Source: Magnaporthiopsis rhizophila
Lineage: Eukaryota; Ascomycota; Sordariomycetes; Magnaporthales; Magnaporthaceae
Direction: 5' to 3'
Assembly: GCA_003049465.1 (NCBI GenBank)
Contig: PYSS01000004.1
Span: forward strand, 314,722 to 378,721
Length of the DNA stretch: 64,000 bases
Below, piece by piece: positions 61,282-64,000 of the stretch (its first letter is position 1; each line of letters opens with the position of its first letter). The notes under the pieces are model-generated. The model did not search any database, was not told where the DNA came from, and saw nothing but the letters and a program-made list of their open reading frames with translations. The position numbers and the translations under genes were made by a program.

Positions 61282-64000
61282 TCAGTGGCCAAGGACCTCG
61301 CGTTTCCTCGAAGGGATACCAAGACCGGAGGCGCCGTCGCTACCGCCGCCCACACCGTCCAGGTCCATGGCAACGGCATTCAGCTTGATGGTGTTGTTGC
61401 CGTTGGTCATGGGCGCGTCCTCGTCCCGTCTCTCCTTCTGCAGAGCGATCAGCGCCTCCTGGTTCTCACGTTCCAGCGCCGCCTCGTGCTCGCGCAGTCG
61501 CGCTTGCTCGCCCGCGTCCAGGTGCATCCGTTTAGCCTCCTCGTTCTCGAGCATGAGCGCGTCCTCGTGCTCGCGCAAGGTCTGCTCCTCGACTACTTTC
61601 TCTATCATGACTGCGTCGTCCAGTTCCTCAAGAGGTGGAGGGGTTGGTGGTGGCGGTGGGCTCGGCGCCTCCGTGTCGCCTTCTCTTAGCCTCTTGAGCG
61701 AGGGCGTGTCCCCAGGAGTCGGCTCGTCCACCATTGACTCGGTGTCATCCTCACCGGACCGCTTGCGCTTCAGGTCGGATGGCGACCCAGGGCTGTCCGG
61801 ATGTGCGTCGACATCGCTGGTCATGTCTCTGCCCGGCATCGGTGAGACCCCCGTCGATGGTGGCCTGGAACCCGGGTCGAAATGCCCAGCAGCCTTTGGC
61901 TCGTCGCCGGGCTGCCCCTTCGCCTTTCGGTCCGACCGCTCAGCCGCCCTCTGCTCATGTTTCTTGACTGCCTTCTCCAGGTATTCACGCGTGTACTTCC
62001 TGACTTTGGACTCCTGCCGTTCGCTAATCCTAGAGGGATCATCGACACGGCCATGCTTGTAGTCTGATGCGGCGAGGTTTTTGTTAATCTCCTTGACGAA
62101 TTTTTTCAGGTCCTCCTTGGGTAACCTCTTGTAAAACTTGTCCGCCACATGTTTGATTTGAGGGAAGATCTGGAGGACAAGTCAGCACCAACACAGGGCA
62201 GGACAGGCAGGCAGGCAGGCAGGCAGTCGTTGGCATCTTTTGGTATCGGCTCGTCCTGATGGTAAACGTACCGTGTTTTCGTACAGCTTCCGCTGCTTCT
62301 CGATGGGCCACGATCGCCACCTGTCCCTCTTGGTCTCGGCAATTGGGGTTCCGACAGCTTGTGGCGTCTGCGTGGCAGAAATGGGCTTCGGCGTCGGCTG
62401 CGCACACTGGTTGATGATGTCCTGGATCTTCTGGGCCTGCTGGGCCGCCGTGGCCTTGACGGCTTCGGCCGACGGGCGCACCCACGACTTCTGATTCGGG
62501 TTCGCCGTTTCCCAATAGTACTGGCGCCCAGTGTTTTGATCCACGGCCGAGCGCCAGCCGGCTGGCAGCGGCGTGTTGTCCCACGGAGGCGGGGGCCTAC
62601 GCCGCGGCACCATGTAGTGGGGGTTCCTCTGAGGCTGACTATTCCTAGGCCCGGTAGGAGCGTTCCTGATGGGCGAGGGCACTTTCGGAGTGGGCGCGGC
62701 AGCTGCTTCCCGAGCCTGTTGGCGGCGATCGTCAAAGAGCGAACTGACCGTGTTGGCCGCGTTCCGGTCCACCTTGGCGCGCGGTATCCGGTACCCGACT
62801 TGCAGCGTCTTCCACTCCCCCAGCAGCCGCTTCGAGTCCCTGGAAACCTCGTCATGCCCGCTCAAAGACAGCTCGACAACGATGGGCTCGATCTTGGCAT
62901 CGTCGATCTTGTTACGCGTCATGCGCGGCAGCTTGTACAGAATATCCAGTACCTGTAGCACGATTTCGTGGTCGTCCTTGAAGGTGTTGAGTGTGGTCTT
63001 GAGATACTCGTAGCCGTGGAGCTTAACGACACGGCCGAGAACCCGATCCTCCTCAACGTTCTGCAGACGCCCAAGGAGCTTGCCGACGATCCAGCTCTCC
63101 TTGCACGAGCGCAGAGAGGACATGACCACGCCCACCTCGCCATCCTCGAGCTTGCGCGACTGGATGCTGTTGACGTACTCCTCGTCCGTCTCGGTGGCTC
63201 GCTTCTTGCGCGGCTTCTTGCTGGCCACACTCGACTCCCAGTGGTCGCCGTCGTCGATACCCAAGGCCTCGATCATGGCCATGGGCAGCTTCGTCGCCCT
63301 CTCGGTCTGAGTCCTGCCACCAAGAGTGCCGCTACAGTTCGGCTCTCCGCAGTGACACTTTTGAGGGTTGGCGCCGTACCTGTCGACATTGTAGTTGAAA
63401 CACAGCTCCTCTCCGGCCTTGATGGGGCGCAGCGCGAAGATGCCCATCCGCAGCTTGTCGCCAACAACCCACTTGTCCACAAAACAGTTGGGGTTGCACG
63501 AGTGGTTACAAAACCGGCCCAGATTGCCCTTCTTGGTGGCGTCAACGTACTCAGTCCTGGTCAGGGACATAAAGTAGAAGTGCTCCAGGCGCTGCTCGTC
63601 GTACTTCATAAGCCGGCGGCGGAAGAGCTCCTCGCCAATGACCTCGCCGATGTACTCGAAAACAAAGTCATTGGCGTCGAGATCCGTGTCGGCACGCAGC
63701 CCGAAGCCCTTCTTCTCCGTCTTGATGACCGAGACCTTGGCATACTGCTTGGTCTGAAACCTCTGGTTCTGGCAGCCCTCTCCGCAATTTCCACCCACGC
63801 ACTCAATCTTTGTAAACCTGTTGATGCAGTCCGAGTCATCCCCGCAAGCATGGTTGATGCCATCACCTGGCAGACCCAACAGTCAGCCCAATTTAGTCCT
63901 GAGGGGGGTTTTCGCGGGCCGGATTCGAGTCGGCAGGGAAATGGGCATGGGGGAGGGGGTGGTTGGGCGAAAACGCATACGGTACTCCTCTTCGCAGTCA
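61282..64000 (-). CDS. SET2: Histone H3 lysine-36 methyltransferase SET2 (5' end outside the window)
   Basis: Partial at the right edge. Exons seen: 63981 to beyond 64000, 62272-63866 and 61282-62169, with introns 63867-63980 and 62170-62271. The junction rebuilds the AWS zinc module: DCEEEYRDGINHACGDDSDC then INRFTKIECVGGNC. The SET domain follows with GFGLRADTDL, FEYIGEV, RFCNHSCNPN and FNYNVDRYG, then the post-SET cysteines CHCGEPNCSG. Downstream come a TFIIS-N/LEDGF-like helical segment, a WW domain (LPAGWRSAVDQNTGRQYYWE) and, across the last intron, the SRI domain (EKQRKLYENT joined to IFPQIKHVADKFYKRLPKED), which binds the phosphorylated RNA polymerase II tail. The C-terminal ~200 residues are charged. 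The enzyme methylates H3K36 during elongation. All catalytic motifs visible here are intact. Confidence 0.95.
62198..62226. repeat. (CAGG)n repeat inside a SET2 intron
   Basis: About six GGCA/CAGG units lie within the 102-nt intron that separates the SET2 WW and SRI exons, so length changes here would alter intron size but not the protein. Confidence 0.85.

Overview
The window looks like a gene-dense stretch of a filamentous ascomycete chromosome, most likely a Sordariomycete. The evidence is short GT-AG introns (about 50-130 nt) with CTAAC/CTGAC-like branch sites, moderately high GC, long pyrimidine-rich 5' leaders, and a gene set typical of Pezizomycotina. There are no operons, tRNA, rRNA or CRISPR arrays. 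Where I could, I rebuilt exon structures by checking splice sites, frame phase and family conservation. Most multi-exon models sum to a whole number of codons.

Layout, left to right: a DUF726 (Mil1/TMCO4-type) membrane-associated alpha/beta-hydrolase-like protein (-, 121-4321); spliceosomal helicase PRP16 (-, 5241-8267) head-to-head with ribosome-biogenesis WD40 protein PWP1 (+, 8657-10445); a very long uninterrupted (CT)n tract (11893-12659); a serine-rich unknown protein behind a long pyrimidine-rich leader (+, 16018-16938); UTP23 with five exons, two of them tiny (-, 19382-20728); mitochondrial PP2C phosphatase PTC7 (-, 21288-22810); a gene-poor stretch; a Skg3/Caf120-type PH-domain protein with a glutamine-rich tail (-, 25698-29943); 5.5 kb with little in it; a Rad53/Chk2-type checkpoint kinase with two FHA domains and a probable GC-AG first intron (+, 35431-39239); a NACHT/STAND NOD-like receptor (-, 40146-45007) whose repeat domain continues in frame beyond a TGA; a small divergent ORF sharing its promoter; a large unknown protein with a CxxC...CxxC motif (-, 46101-49632); oligosaccharyltransferase catalytic subunit STT3 (-, 50416-53013); ATP synthase subunit e (-, 53906-54484) head-to-head with dynein intermediate chain (+, 55209-57394); a decayed surface-protein gene (+, about 58599-59763); and the 3' part of SET2 histone H3K36 methyltransferase (-, running off the right edge).

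Most genes are unrelated housekeeping functions: splicing, ribosome assembly, glycosylation, oxidative phosphorylation, dynein transport, chromatin and DNA damage signalling. The accessory content is the NLR with its small divergent neighbour, and three coding-like relics (about 24.5-25.1, 32.8-33.5 and 57.9-59.8 kb) in which recognisable protein segments jump between frames. I found no clearly new multi-gene system. The NLR locus is the best candidate for something unusual: it has a Walker A motif on a 25-nt exon, an Arg/Ser-rich insert, a TGA inside the repeat domain and a divergent small ORF.
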